Assembly (NCBI GenBank): GCA_021816645.1
Contig: JAKAXF010000008.1
Location: 1 to 13,991 of the forward strand
DNA from: Microcaldota archaeon
GTDB lineage: Archaea; Micrarchaeota; Micrarchaeia; Micrarchaeales; Micrarchaeaceae
Direction of reading: 5' to 3'
Length of the DNA: 13,991 nucleotides
In this document: in pieces, positions 1 to 6,736 of the stretch
How positions within the stretch are numbered: position 1 is the first letter of the stretch
Layout of the letters: each line of letters opens with the position of its first letter
The notes under the pieces: model-generated
The model's input: the letters and a program-made list of their open reading frames with translations, nothing else
The model's database searches: none
What the model was told of the DNA's origin: nothing
Program-made: the position numbers and the translations under genes

Positions 1-2
1 CC

Positions 3-239
3 GGAGCCGATGCGGTGGTATTCGGCAACACTACACCCAGCGGATCTTCGCTGCCGATCGCCAGCATGACACACGCACAGATATTATCGCAATTCTCAAA
101 ATTCAACGACCAGTTCGCGTGGAGTGAGTATGCGGGCGCTGACGTTTACATAAGCATGGTTTGCCCGACAATAAACAACTCTGCCAGCATATGCCAGCTG
201 CCAGCCATACAATCCATTGAAAAAATAGAAGGACTTTGA
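3..239 (+). CDS. C-terminal part of a DUF929-like, probably extracytoplasmic protein (5' truncated by window edge)
   Basis: An open frame runs in from the left edge, reading Gly-Ala-Asp-Ala before the first possible internal start (GTG at 15), and ends with TGA at 237-239. About 78 residues are visible, so the true start lies outside. The visible part has no membrane helix. Its tail carries two cysteines about eleven residues apart (around VCPTINNSASIC), an arrangement I associate from memory with the C-terminus of the archaeal DUF929 family, secreted proteins with a thioredoxin-like fold. The family call is therefore tentative, and the catalytic part, if any, is not in view. Its stop overlaps the start of the next gene (TGATG), so the two are translationally coupled. 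It could instead be another small secreted protein with a disulfide. Confidence 0.5.
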   Translation, partial: GADAVVFGNTTPSGSSLPIASMTHAQILSQFSKFNDQFAWSEYAGADVYISMVCPTINNSASICQLPAIQSIEKIEGL

Positions 240-721
240 TGAAATCATTAAGCACACTCAAATCAATATACAAGCCCAAGTATATTTTGCTAAACTTGGT
301 TGTTTTTGCTGTGTATTATCTGCTTATAAGGTCCATAGTGGTGGCGCAGGAAAAGGTGTTCCTGATCGTAAATCCTTTTCTCTACTACATGATCTACCCG
401 CTCGCCATTACCTCTTCGATTCTGCTGACTATAGCCGTATACTCGATTGGCAATACCAGAAGGAATATGGCAAAAGTGACCGCGAGCGGTTTGAGTGCGG
501 TAACGGCACTGTTGGGCAGCGTTATAGTGTCGTGCGGCTGCGCAGTTCCTATCCTGTTCTCTCTAGCAGCAATAGGTATAAGCAGCGCTGACATAATATA
601 CCTGAATGACTTTTTCTCTGCTTATTCGGTTGAACTGGTCCTGATATTCATCTTTTTAAATCTGTTCCTAACAATATATTATCTGAACAAGCTTTCAAAA
701 CCTTCGTGCAGGATAAAGTGA
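239..721 (+). CDS. four-helix membrane protein with an intramembrane Cys-Gly-Cys motif
   Basis: The protein has 160 residues when started at the ATG at 239, which overlaps the preceding stop (TGATG). A TTG one codon upstream is also possible. GGA lies five bases before the TTGATG junction. Four hydrophobic segments are seen at about residues 16-36, 46-70, 82-113 and 130-149. The third contains SCGCAVPILFSL: two cysteines separated by one glycine and followed by a proline, inside or at the edge of the membrane. This suggests a redox or metal role, but I do not recognise a named family. The tail is short and basic with one more cysteine. Coupling to a possible DUF929 protein hints at a joint job at the outer face of the membrane (inference). 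The V4R gene follows 24 bases later on the same strand. Confidence 0.75.
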   Translation: MKSLSTLKSIYKPKYILLNLVVFAVYYLLIRSIVVAQEKVFLIVNPFLYYMIYPLAITSSILLTIAVYSIGNTRRNMAKVTASGLSAVTALLGSVIVSCGCAVPILFSLAAIGISSADIIYLNDFFSAYSVELVLIFIFLNLFLTIYYLNKLSKPSCRIK

Positions 722-745
722 AAGTTTTGAAGCGAAGATGGTCAG

Positions 746-1828
746 ATGCCTGGTAATAAGCGGCCGGCCAGAGCAAGCAAAAAGGTTAGGGCGCGGCTAA
801 AAGCGCGCTTCAGCAGTGCGAAGAGGACAAAAACCAGAACGTACACAAAAGCTGAGAGACACGTTGAACGATTTTCATACCCTACAGCACCTTATTCTTA
901 CGAAGAAGCGATGCTCGACAACGTGATTAGCGGCGCAAAGGCTACACCGATACCAGAAGAAGCGGTTACATTCGGTGAAATACTCTCAAACCTTACAAAG
1001 AACATGAAGACTATTACGTACAGGTTTGGAATAAACGTTGGCCGCGATCTGTACAGGGCCCTCAATTCCAAAAAACACTACTACTGGTACGAGGAGTCTA
1101 TCCCCGATCTAGTTATGTTCCTAGAGAAGTCTGGGTACAAGGACGTAACATACACACTTACCGCCAAGGGGCTTCGTTTAAGGATATACAATGCGGATGG
1201 TGCGTTCGTTGGCGCACCGGTGCACACCTTTGAGTCAGGACTTATGTCAGGTTTCCTATCAGCGGCGAGCAGGCAGATGATCCACGTCAACGAGGAGAGA
1301 TGTGTGAAGAACGGCGCAGATTACTGCGAATTCGTATCATCGCAGAAGAGGGACGAGGGAAACGAGGTCGACATGAGCGCAGCGGTGGAAAGCTTCGCGC
1401 AGCATCTTAAAATGGCGATGCACGGCAGGAAGAATCCTAAGAGAATAAGCTCTCTGTACCACGCGATCAGCATATCCCCGTTGCTAAACCGCAGATATTC
1501 CGGTGCGATAAACAACATAGCCGAGCACATGGGATACAGATTCGGTGATTACGTTTTCGATAACAGGAAAGTAACGTCCAAGAAAATCAGCGACTGTATC
1601 TCGAAAACCGCAAGCTTATTAAACTTTGGCGAACCCTCAATTAGAGACTCCAAAGAAATAGACATGAAATTTTCATTTAGCCCCGAGCTTTCCAGAAAGG
1701 AATACCTTGATCTTTCCATTTCTTTCATGAACGGAATAGCGAGCAAGGCCGAGATGAAGAACAGCATATATCCTACTATGCAGAACAGGGGAGGCAGATA
1801 CGTTCTTCACATAAAAGAAAAACGCTGA
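746..1828 (+). CDS. V4R-domain protein with basic N-terminal tail, upstream of secY
   Basis: The product has 360 residues. The first 43 are strikingly basic (16 Lys or Arg) and look disordered. Residues about 65-198 fit a V4R (4-vinyl reductase) small-molecule-binding domain: FGINVGRDLY, the FESGLMSGFLSAA helix, and the closing EERCVKNGADYCEF, with Cys186 and Cys194 in the family's usual Cys positions. Residues about 210-360 repeat the same order of elements (RFGDYVFDN, LDLSISFMNGIAS, a final RYVLHI strand) without cysteines, so a second, degenerate V4R-like domain is possible (inference). V4R domains occur in archaeal regulators, in bacteriochlorophyll-related proteins and in the Bet3-type TRAPP subunits. 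The ligand here is unknown. The gene ends nine bases before secY and the two are probably cotranscribed. The ATG at 746 has only a weak ribosome site. Confidence 0.8.
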   Translation: MPGNKRPARASKKVRARLKARFSSAKRTKTRTYTKAERHVERFSYPTAPYSYEEAMLDNVISGAKATPIPEEAVTFGEILSNLTKNMKTITYRFGINVGRDLYRALNSKKHYYWYEESIPDLVMFLEKSGYKDVTYTLTAKGLRLRIYNADGAFVGAPVHTFESGLMSGFLSAASRQMIHVNEERCVKNGADYCEFVSSQKRDEGNEVDMSAAVESFAQHLKMAMHGRKNPKRISSLYHAISISPLLNRRYSGAINNIAEHMGYRFGDYVFDNRKVTSKKISDCISKTASLLNFGEPSIRDSKEIDMKFSFSPELSRKEYLDLSISFMNGIASKAEMKNSIYPTMQNRGGRYVLHIKEKR

Positions 1829-1832
1829 GGTG
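1829..1832 (+). promoter_or_regulatory. ribosome binding site of secY (GAGGTG)
   Basis: GAGGTG immediately follows the V4R stop codon. Its GGTG core is five bases before the secY ATG. This is the clearest example of the GGTG-N5-start pattern found throughout the window. Confidence 0.75.
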
Positions 1833-1837
1833 CGCCG

Positions 1838-3298
1838 ATGGCCTTAAACTTCATGGATAAAATACTTCCATTTATACCTACGATAAAGAAGCCGGACAGG
1901 CCCCTCTCCCTGAGGGAGAAGATGCTGTGGACCGGCGTAATAATATCGGTCTATTTCCTGCTGTACAATACTTACGCTACCGGTGTAAACCCGCAGGCGG
2001 TTACCCAACCGTTCCTGCAGCTGGTAAGTATAATATTCGCCGCAAAGATAGGAAGCATAATAACCATAGGCATAGGCCCCATAGTCCTTTCAAGCATAGT
2101 TCTGCAGCTTCTGAACGGATCGGGCCTTATACACCTGGACATGAACAATACCGAGGACAAGGCTAGGTTCCAGGGAGTGCAGAAACTCTCCGCCATCGGA
2201 ATAGGGCTTATAGAATCGTTCATATTCGTGTCTACAGGGTACGTCCCGATAGCATCGGCTGCCTATTTCCCGATAGTGGTGCTGCAGCTGTTCATGGGCA
2301 GTCTGATGATAATATATATGGACGAAATGATGACAAAGTACGGCATAACTTCCGGTATAAACTTATTCATAGCCAGCGGAGTATCGTACGCCATAATAAC
2401 AGGAACCGTAGGCATACTGCTTCCAGAGGCCGCTGCCGCGATAGGCGCCGGAGGTGCCGCGGCAATATCAAACGCCATACTTGCGTTCGGGCCTCTATTC
2501 TTTGCCGTAATAGTCTTCATTGCAAGCATATACGCCTACGAGATGAAAGTAGAATTGCCGCTGGCGTTCGGAGACATAAGGGGCGTAGGTGGCCGGCTTC
2601 CGATACCGTTCTTGTACGTAAGCGTGCTTCCCGTGATACTCGCTTCTTCGCTAGAGCTCAGTCTCGCCGTATGGTTCAGGTTCATAGCCAACGTGCATGG
2701 GAGCCTGGCAAATCTTGCTAAGTTCATAGCATATTACGTTCCTGTTTCGGGAGGATCCCCGCAGCTGGCCGGGGGTCTAATCTACCTGATATCCCCCTCG
2801 TTCCCGTTGCCATATTCTGCCGCTTACGGAGGCATAGGCGGCTACGCAGCGTACTTCACCTACCTTGCATCGCACACGACGCAGCTATTCCTGCCGTGGG
2901 GTGGCATGGTTCTCGTGCCCGAGTGGATACACATAATAATATACACGCTCGTACTGGTGGGCCTGTCAGTCGTATTCGGGAAGTTCTGGATAGAGATGAC
3001 CGGGCAGAGTCCCAAGGAGTTGTCCAAGCAGATAGGCGATATGGGGTGGCAGATACCTGGGTTCAGACGTGATCCTAGGATAGTGGAAAGCATACTCAAC
3101 AAGTACATACCTTCGGTTACGGTGCTCGGCAGCATATTTGTAGGGCTCTTGGCTGCCCTGGCAACACTCACCGGTGCGGTTGGTACGGGGATGGGCATAC
3201 TGCTTACCGTAGGTATAATCTACATGCTGTATCAGCAGCTGCAGCAGGAGCGTCTTTTTGAGTCGTATCCTATACTGGACAAGCTTACCGGAGGCTGA
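1838..3298 (+). CDS. secY: preprotein translocase channel subunit SecY
   Basis: SecY forms the protein-conducting channel in the cytoplasmic membrane, with SecE and Sec-beta, and receives SRP-targeted ribosomes. The 486-residue protein has the multi-span hydrophobic profile of the family (about ten helices). Archaeal SecY hallmarks include the amphipathic N-terminus with PDRPLSLREKMLWT, the GSIITIGIGPIVLSSI segment of helix 2 beside the plug region, the cytoplasmic MTGQSPKELSKQI loop between helices 8 and 9, the IPGFRRDP segment, and a C-terminal ESYPILDKL tail. It is slightly longer than many SecY proteins, partly through an Ala/Gly-rich loop around residues 190-210. The start is the ATG with GAGGTG five bases upstream. 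Here secY follows a V4R gene rather than ribosomal protein uL15, its usual neighbour in archaea, and is the last gene of its run. Confidence 0.97.
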   Translation: MALNFMDKILPFIPTIKKPDRPLSLREKMLWTGVIISVYFLLYNTYATGVNPQAVTQPFLQLVSIIFAAKIGSIITIGIGPIVLSSIVLQLLNGSGLIHLDMNNTEDKARFQGVQKLSAIGIGLIESFIFVSTGYVPIASAAYFPIVVLQLFMGSLMIIYMDEMMTKYGITSGINLFIASGVSYAIITGTVGILLPEAAAAIGAGGAAAISNAILAFGPLFFAVIVFIASIYAYEMKVELPLAFGDIRGVGGRLPIPFLYVSVLPVILASSLELSLAVWFRFIANVHGSLANLAKFIAYYVPVSGGSPQLAGGLIYLISPSFPLPYSAAYGGIGGYAAYFTYLASHTTQLFLPWGGMVLVPEWIHIIIYTLVLVGLSVVFGKFWIEMTGQSPKELSKQIGDMGWQIPGFRRDPRIVESILNKYIPSVTVLGSIFVGLLAALATLTGAVGTGMGILLTVGIIYMLYQQLQQERLFESYPILDKLTGG

Positions 3299-3357
3299 AG
3301 CTTTGCAATGTCCTCCCTAGCGTGTAGTATAGCGCTTACGCTGAATGCAAGCGATAC

Positions 3358-3370
3358 AAAATAAAAAGGG
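3358..3370 (-). terminator. T-run terminator of the eL41 gene
   Basis: On the minus strand the stop codon of eL41 is followed within ten bases by CCCTTTTTATTTT. This is a typical archaeal oligo-T intrinsic termination signal without an obligatory hairpin. Confidence 0.55.
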
Positions 3371-3376
3371 CAGAAA

Positions 3377-3490
3377 TCAGAGCTTACCTACTCTGCGCTT
3401 CTGGGCTCTCCTGAGCCTCTTCCTTCTTTTTTTAAGCCACTTCCAGCGCATCCTTCCTTTCTTCTTCCATTTTCTGGGTATGCTTCCCAA
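3377..3490 (-). CDS. rpl41e: ribosomal protein eL41 (very short, highly basic)
   Basis: This reading frame encodes 37 residues from a TTG at 3490, or 24 from an internal ATG at 3451. The 24-residue part, [20 protein letters not shown] and four more residues, lines up without gaps with the 25-residue eukaryotic/archaeal eL41: shared Met-Arg-x-Lys-Trp start, Lys-Lys-Arg, and Arg-Leu-(K/R)-Arg. eL41 is a single helix that lies at the interface of the two ribosomal subunits. I prefer the TTG start because GGTG stands exactly five bases before it, as for other genes here, and a TATA box sits at the right distance upstream. That gives a 13-residue, Trp- and Lys-containing extension unusual for the family. 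The gene lies alone on the minus strand between secY and a surface protein gene, and a T-run follows the stop. Confidence 0.85.
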   Translation of the reverse strand: MGSIPRKWKKKGRMRWKWLKKRRKRLRRAQKRRVGKL

Positions 3491-3532
3491 ATTAACACCA
3501 CTATAAACGTTTAGAGTCTCTTAAGAAAGAAT

Positions 3533-3542
3533 CTATAAATAC
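3533..3542 (-). promoter_or_regulatory. TATA box of the eL41 gene
   Basis: The minus strand reads GTATTTATAG here, a good archaeal TATA element. A start about 26 bases downstream (near 3510) would give a leader of roughly 18 bases containing the GGTG ribosome site at 3497-3500. The same bases read TATAAAT on the plus strand, but nothing on that strand fits downstream. Confidence 0.6.
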
Positions 3543-3612
3543 CTTTTCTAAGTCATCAATAGTCCGAACTAGCGACCGAACGATGTTTGCGCGGAGCCGT
3601 AAATCAAAAACC

Positions 3613-3619
3613 TATAAAT
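3613..3619 (+). promoter_or_regulatory. TATA box of the surface protein gene
   Basis: CCTATAAATAG lies 39-42 bases before the ATG at 3655. The expected transcription start near 3640 leaves a short leader that includes the GGTG ribosome site at 3646-3649. Confidence 0.6.
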
Positions 3620-3654
3620 AGTTGAGTGGCAAAACACTATAACATGGTGCGCGC

Positions 3655-4677
3655 ATGCACAAGGGAATAATAGCTTACATAGCGATAATAATTATTGTGG
3701 TCATAATCGCGTACATCGCAACAGGGTTCAGGACACCTCTGGCCACTACTACGACTACAACTTCAAAGACTACTCAGACAACTACGATATCGGGAGGTGG
3801 AACTGGAAACAATACCTCTCCAGTATACTATCCGTGCAACAAGTACAGCCTATACAACGAGTCGAATAATGCCACAGTTAGCGAACGGTGCTATTGGACA
3901 GGAGGTATGCTTGGCTTCTGGATCGCGGCCGGAAATACCGGTTCGGCCCACGCTACCGTAGTCGGACCAGGCAATACAACGTACATCAACGCCACTTCAA
4001 CCACAGGATGCATAACATTCTACCAGAATTTTTCCGCACCGGCTGGAGTATATAATATGACTCTGCGTACGGGTCCTGGAGGCGGAAACTGCGGCTACGC
4101 GATAGCAAAGCTCAACGTGACCACTATTCCTCCCCAGCAGATCTACGATTCCGTGTTCAATGGAGATTTTCATACCGGCAGCTACATCGGATGGAACGTG
4201 ACCGGAAAGGGGTTCGGAACTAAGCCCGGCAACATAACTTATTTCGATGCAAACAGGTGCTATCTCGGTCAGCCGTGGACCGGATACAACGGCACATACT
4301 TCGCGACTACCTACAACTGCGGACTTTCAAACGCTCCCGGCAACATAACGTCATCGCCTTTCTACGCACTTAACTCCTTCCTCAACTTCAGGATAATAAG
4401 CCCCGCTGACTATTACCTCTACGTGGAAATACTTCACAACGGCACCCCTGTAATAATAGCGCACTACAACACATACAACTCCTCATTCGGGGCTACTGCC
4501 TCCTACACCTTCAGGAACGCGAGCATACCCCTCACCACGGTAATAGGCGAGCCGATACAGGTAAGGATTGTTGCCGATACGCTTTCAAAGCAAAGATTCA
4601 TCGCTGTGGGTGACATAGCTCTTTCATCAACTCCGAACCAGCAGGCCGGAATATTGCAGAACCTTAGCATAAACTGA
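3655..4677 (+). CDS. membrane-anchored, heavily sequon-bearing surface protein
   Basis: The 340-residue protein begins with one hydrophobic segment (about residues 3-23, IIAYIAIIIIVVIIAYIA), read as a signal anchor. A Thr-rich linker follows (about 30-46), then a long extracytoplasmic region with roughly 17 Asn-X-Ser/Thr sequons, suggesting dense N-glycosylation. Cysteines occur in spaced pairs that could form disulfides. From about residue 165 the pattern NGDFHTGSYIGWNVTG, later GYNGTYFATTY, resembles beta-sandwich, carbohydrate-binding-like domains, though no binding residues can be assigned. The start has GGTG exactly five bases upstream, and a TATA box precedes it. The gene is probably monocistronic. 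An S-layer-associated or attachment role fits the sequence, but the function is not shown. Confidence 0.85.
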   Translation: MHKGIIAYIAIIIIVVIIAYIATGFRTPLATTTTTTSKTTQTTTISGGGTGNNTSPVYYPCNKYSLYNESNNATVSERCYWTGGMLGFWIAAGNTGSAHATVVGPGNTTYINATSTTGCITFYQNFSAPAGVYNMTLRTGPGGGNCGYAIAKLNVTTIPPQQIYDSVFNGDFHTGSYIGWNVTGKGFGTKPGNITYFDANRCYLGQPWTGYNGTYFATTYNCGLSNAPGNITSSPFYALNSFLNFRIISPADYYLYVEILHNGTPVIIAHYNTYNSSFGATASYTFRNASIPLTTVIGEPIQVRIVADTLSKQRFIAVGDIALSSTPNQQAGILQNLSIN

Positions 4678-4711
4678 TTTCAATATACCGCTCCGCGATT
4701 GTGCAAAGCAC

Positions 4712-4719
4712 TTATAATT
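4712..4719 (+). promoter_or_regulatory. TATA box of cysS
   Basis: CTTATAATTT is centred near 4715. A start about 26 bases downstream falls near 4741, after the upstream ATG at 4730 and before the GGTG-preceded ATG at 4751, so it supports the shorter CysS. Confidence 0.55.
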
Positions 4720-4750
4720 TTAACCTGACATGCTTTACATAGGTGCGTCA

Positions 4751-6199
4751 ATGCAGGTGTACAACACACTCGTGCGCAGGAAACAGACGTTCAAGCCTAT
4801 ATCTGACAAGGAGGTGGGAATCTACACTTGCGGTCCTACTGTGTACTGGTTCGCGCACATAGGCAACATGAAATCGTACGTCAGCGAGGACGTGATAAAG
4901 AGAACGCTGATCCACTCTGGTTATAAGGTAAAGCACGTAATGAATATAACCGACGTGGGCCACCTTGTGGGGGACGCCAACCTCGGAGAAGATAAGGTAA
5001 AGATGGAGGCCAGGAAGGAGCACAAGAGCGCGTTGGAGGTATCACGATTCTACACTCGCGCTTTCATGGAAGACATGGAAAGGCTGAACATAATAAAGCC
5101 CGACGTAATATGCAAGGCGACAGAGCACATACCAGAAATGCTGGACCTCGTGAAAAGGCTTGACGACAAGGGGTACCTATACAAGGTTGAGACCGGGATG
5201 TACTACGACACTTCAAAATTCAAGGATTACGGTGCGCTCGCGGGTATGGATTTCGAAAAACTGAACAAGTACCTGAAAGCAGGAGCCAGGGTAGAGAGAG
5301 CAGCGGGGATAAGGAATACAACTGACTTTGCCGTCTGGCGTTTCTCCAAGGGCGATGAAAAGGAGATGGTCTGGGATAGCGAATGGGGCCGTGGCTTTCC
5401 GGGATGGCACATCGAATGCAGCGCCATGAGTATGAAATACCTGGGTAATCATTTCGACATACACATGGGCGGAATAGATCACATACCCGTGCACCATACG
5501 AACGAGATAGCGCAGTCTGAAGGAGCTACGGGCGAGAAGTTCGTAAACTACTGGATGCACATGGCGTTCCTTAAGGTCAACGGGAAGAAGATGGCCAAGT
5601 CCCTCGGCAACATATACACAATAAAGGAGCTTGTGGAGAGAGGCTTCGACCCGATAGCGGTGAGGCTGCTGTTCATTTCGGGGCACTACAGGCAGGAGCT
5701 CAACTTTACCATAGAGTCGCTGAAGAACATGGCCAATACTCTGTCAACACTCTATTCATTCATAGACAGAATAAAAGAGATATCGAAGAGCGGCGGCGAT
5801 TCCAAAGACAAGGGTTTTCTGGAATTCATAGACGGGTCTAGGAAAGATTTCTTCTCGGCTATGGAGGACGATTTCTCAACCCCAGAGGCGCTCGCGAGCA
5901 TGTACTCGCTCGTCAAGGAATCTAACAAGAGAGCGGAAAGCGGAATGGGTGCTGAAGAGGTGAAGCACGTCCTTGATACGATGCTCGAATTCGATTCGAT
6001 ACTGGGTCTGGGGTTCGAAAAAAGGCTGTCTAGAAGTAGTAAGCTTTCAGAAGAGGTGGAGAAACTTATAAAGGAAAGGAACGATGCCAGAAAGCGCAAG
6101 GACTTCGAAGAGGCTGACAGGATAAGGCGCGTGCTGAAGGAGAGGGGTGTGATACTCGAAGATACCGCACACGGAACGCTTTGGAAGAGCAGCGACTAA
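4751..6199 (+). CDS. cysS: cysteinyl-tRNA synthetase
   Basis: This class I enzyme charges tRNA-Cys with cysteine in the cytoplasm. The 482-residue protein, of normal length, shows the family landmarks in order: CGPTVYWFAHIGN with zinc ligand Cys27 and the HIGH-type signature HIGN at 36-39, NITDVGH, GFPGWHIECSAMS with the second zinc cysteine, the HHTNEIAQSE region with the remaining zinc ligands, and the nucleotide-binding loop as KMAKSLGN instead of the common KMSKS. A helical C-terminal part ends with the ERNDARKRKDFEEADRIR motif of CysRS. The ATG at 4751 is preferred over the in-frame ATG at 4730 because GGTG lies five bases before it and the family's typical N-terminus (QVYNTL) begins there. 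The gene converges with the minus-strand block, leaving six bases between stop codons. Confidence 0.97.
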   Translation: MQVYNTLVRRKQTFKPISDKEVGIYTCGPTVYWFAHIGNMKSYVSEDVIKRTLIHSGYKVKHVMNITDVGHLVGDANLGEDKVKMEARKEHKSALEVSRFYTRAFMEDMERLNIIKPDVICKATEHIPEMLDLVKRLDDKGYLYKVETGMYYDTSKFKDYGALAGMDFEKLNKYLKAGARVERAAGIRNTTDFAVWRFSKGDEKEMVWDSEWGRGFPGWHIECSAMSMKYLGNHFDIHMGGIDHIPVHHTNEIAQSEGATGEKFVNYWMHMAFLKVNGKKMAKSLGNIYTIKELVERGFDPIAVRLLFISGHYRQELNFTIESLKNMANTLSTLYSFIDRIKEISKSGGDSKDKGFLEFIDGSRKDFFSAMEDDFSTPEALASMYSLVKESNKRAESGMGAEEVKHVLDTMLEFDSILGLGFEKRLSRSSKLSEEVEKLIKERNDARKRKDFEEADRIRRVLKERGVILEDTAHGTLWKSSD

Positions 6200-6205
6200 G
6201 TGCCG

Positions 6206-6736
6206 TTACTTCTTCTCTTCGTTATTCTCTTTCCCCTTTCCCTCGCTGTTCTTATTTATGAGTTCCTTGCCTATCCTCGCCCTGTTTTCCATGTCCCTGT
6301 TTATCTTTTCGATGTCTTCGGGCTTTAGCACCTTGTCGAGCACATACTTCGAGTAGTTTATCGATATCTGTGACAGGTCTATAAGTATAGCCTGCATGTC
6401 CCCGGCCTTTAGCACAATGCCCTGCTCCGGCCTGAGCACCTCTATTCCGGCTGGCGCATAGTTGAACGCTATTCCAATGAGTGGTATAAAGTTCTCTACA
6501 AGGAGGGTTATTACGGCGTTAGTGCTCCATAAACCCTTAACTTCTATAGGTTCATCTACCGAACCGTAGCAGTACACCACGCCCTTCTCCTTGAGTAGAT
6601 GGTCGTTTATAAGGTTTGTCAGAAAAGGCTGAAGCTTATCCTTATCCTTGTCCTGCATGTCAAAATACAGCTTTACGAGCACGCCACCCTTCTGTATCTT
6701 CTCCTCTGTAACCCTGTCGAGTTCTGATTTTGCCAT
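6206..6736 (-). CDS. conserved archaeal protein of unknown function, coupled to hisS
   Basis: The protein has 176 residues with a clear globular core (about 15-145) and a Lys/Glu-rich charged tail (about 146-176). The core has alternating strands and helices: GGVLVKLYFDM, EKGVVYCYGSV, AVITLLVENF, then a conserved-looking stretch with NYAPAGIEVLRP. There is no signal peptide and no membrane segment. The sequence resembles a small archaeal protein family of unknown function that I recall only vaguely, so no function is assigned. Its ATG immediately follows the hisS stop (TGAATG, no gap), so the two are cotranscribed and translationally coupled. That suggests a role near tRNA charging or translation (inference only). 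Its only strong neighbour link is hisS. Confidence 0.8.
   Translation of the reverse strand: MAKSELDRVTEEKIQKGGVLVKLYFDMQDKDKDKLQPFLTNLINDHLLKEKGVVYCYGSVDEPIEVKGLWSTNAVITLLVENFIPLIGIAFNYAPAGIEVLRPEQGIVLKAGDMQAILIDLSQISINYSKYVLDKVLKPEDIEKINRDMENRARIGKELINKNSEGKGKENNEEKK

Noticed and set aside
3299..3345. Hairpin (AGCGT/ACGCT) after secY as a terminator
   Set aside because: The stem is five bases with a 14-base loop and no plus-strand T-run follows, so the support is too weak.
4730..4750. Upstream ATG adding seven residues to CysRS
   Set aside because: The TATA box puts transcription start after it, while GGTG sits five bases before the ATG at 4751.
5213..5686. Minus-strand open frame of 157 codons inside cysS
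   Set aside because: It is a shadow of the strongly conserved cysS frame, with a His/Arg-rich, low-complexity translation and no promoter or ribosome site.
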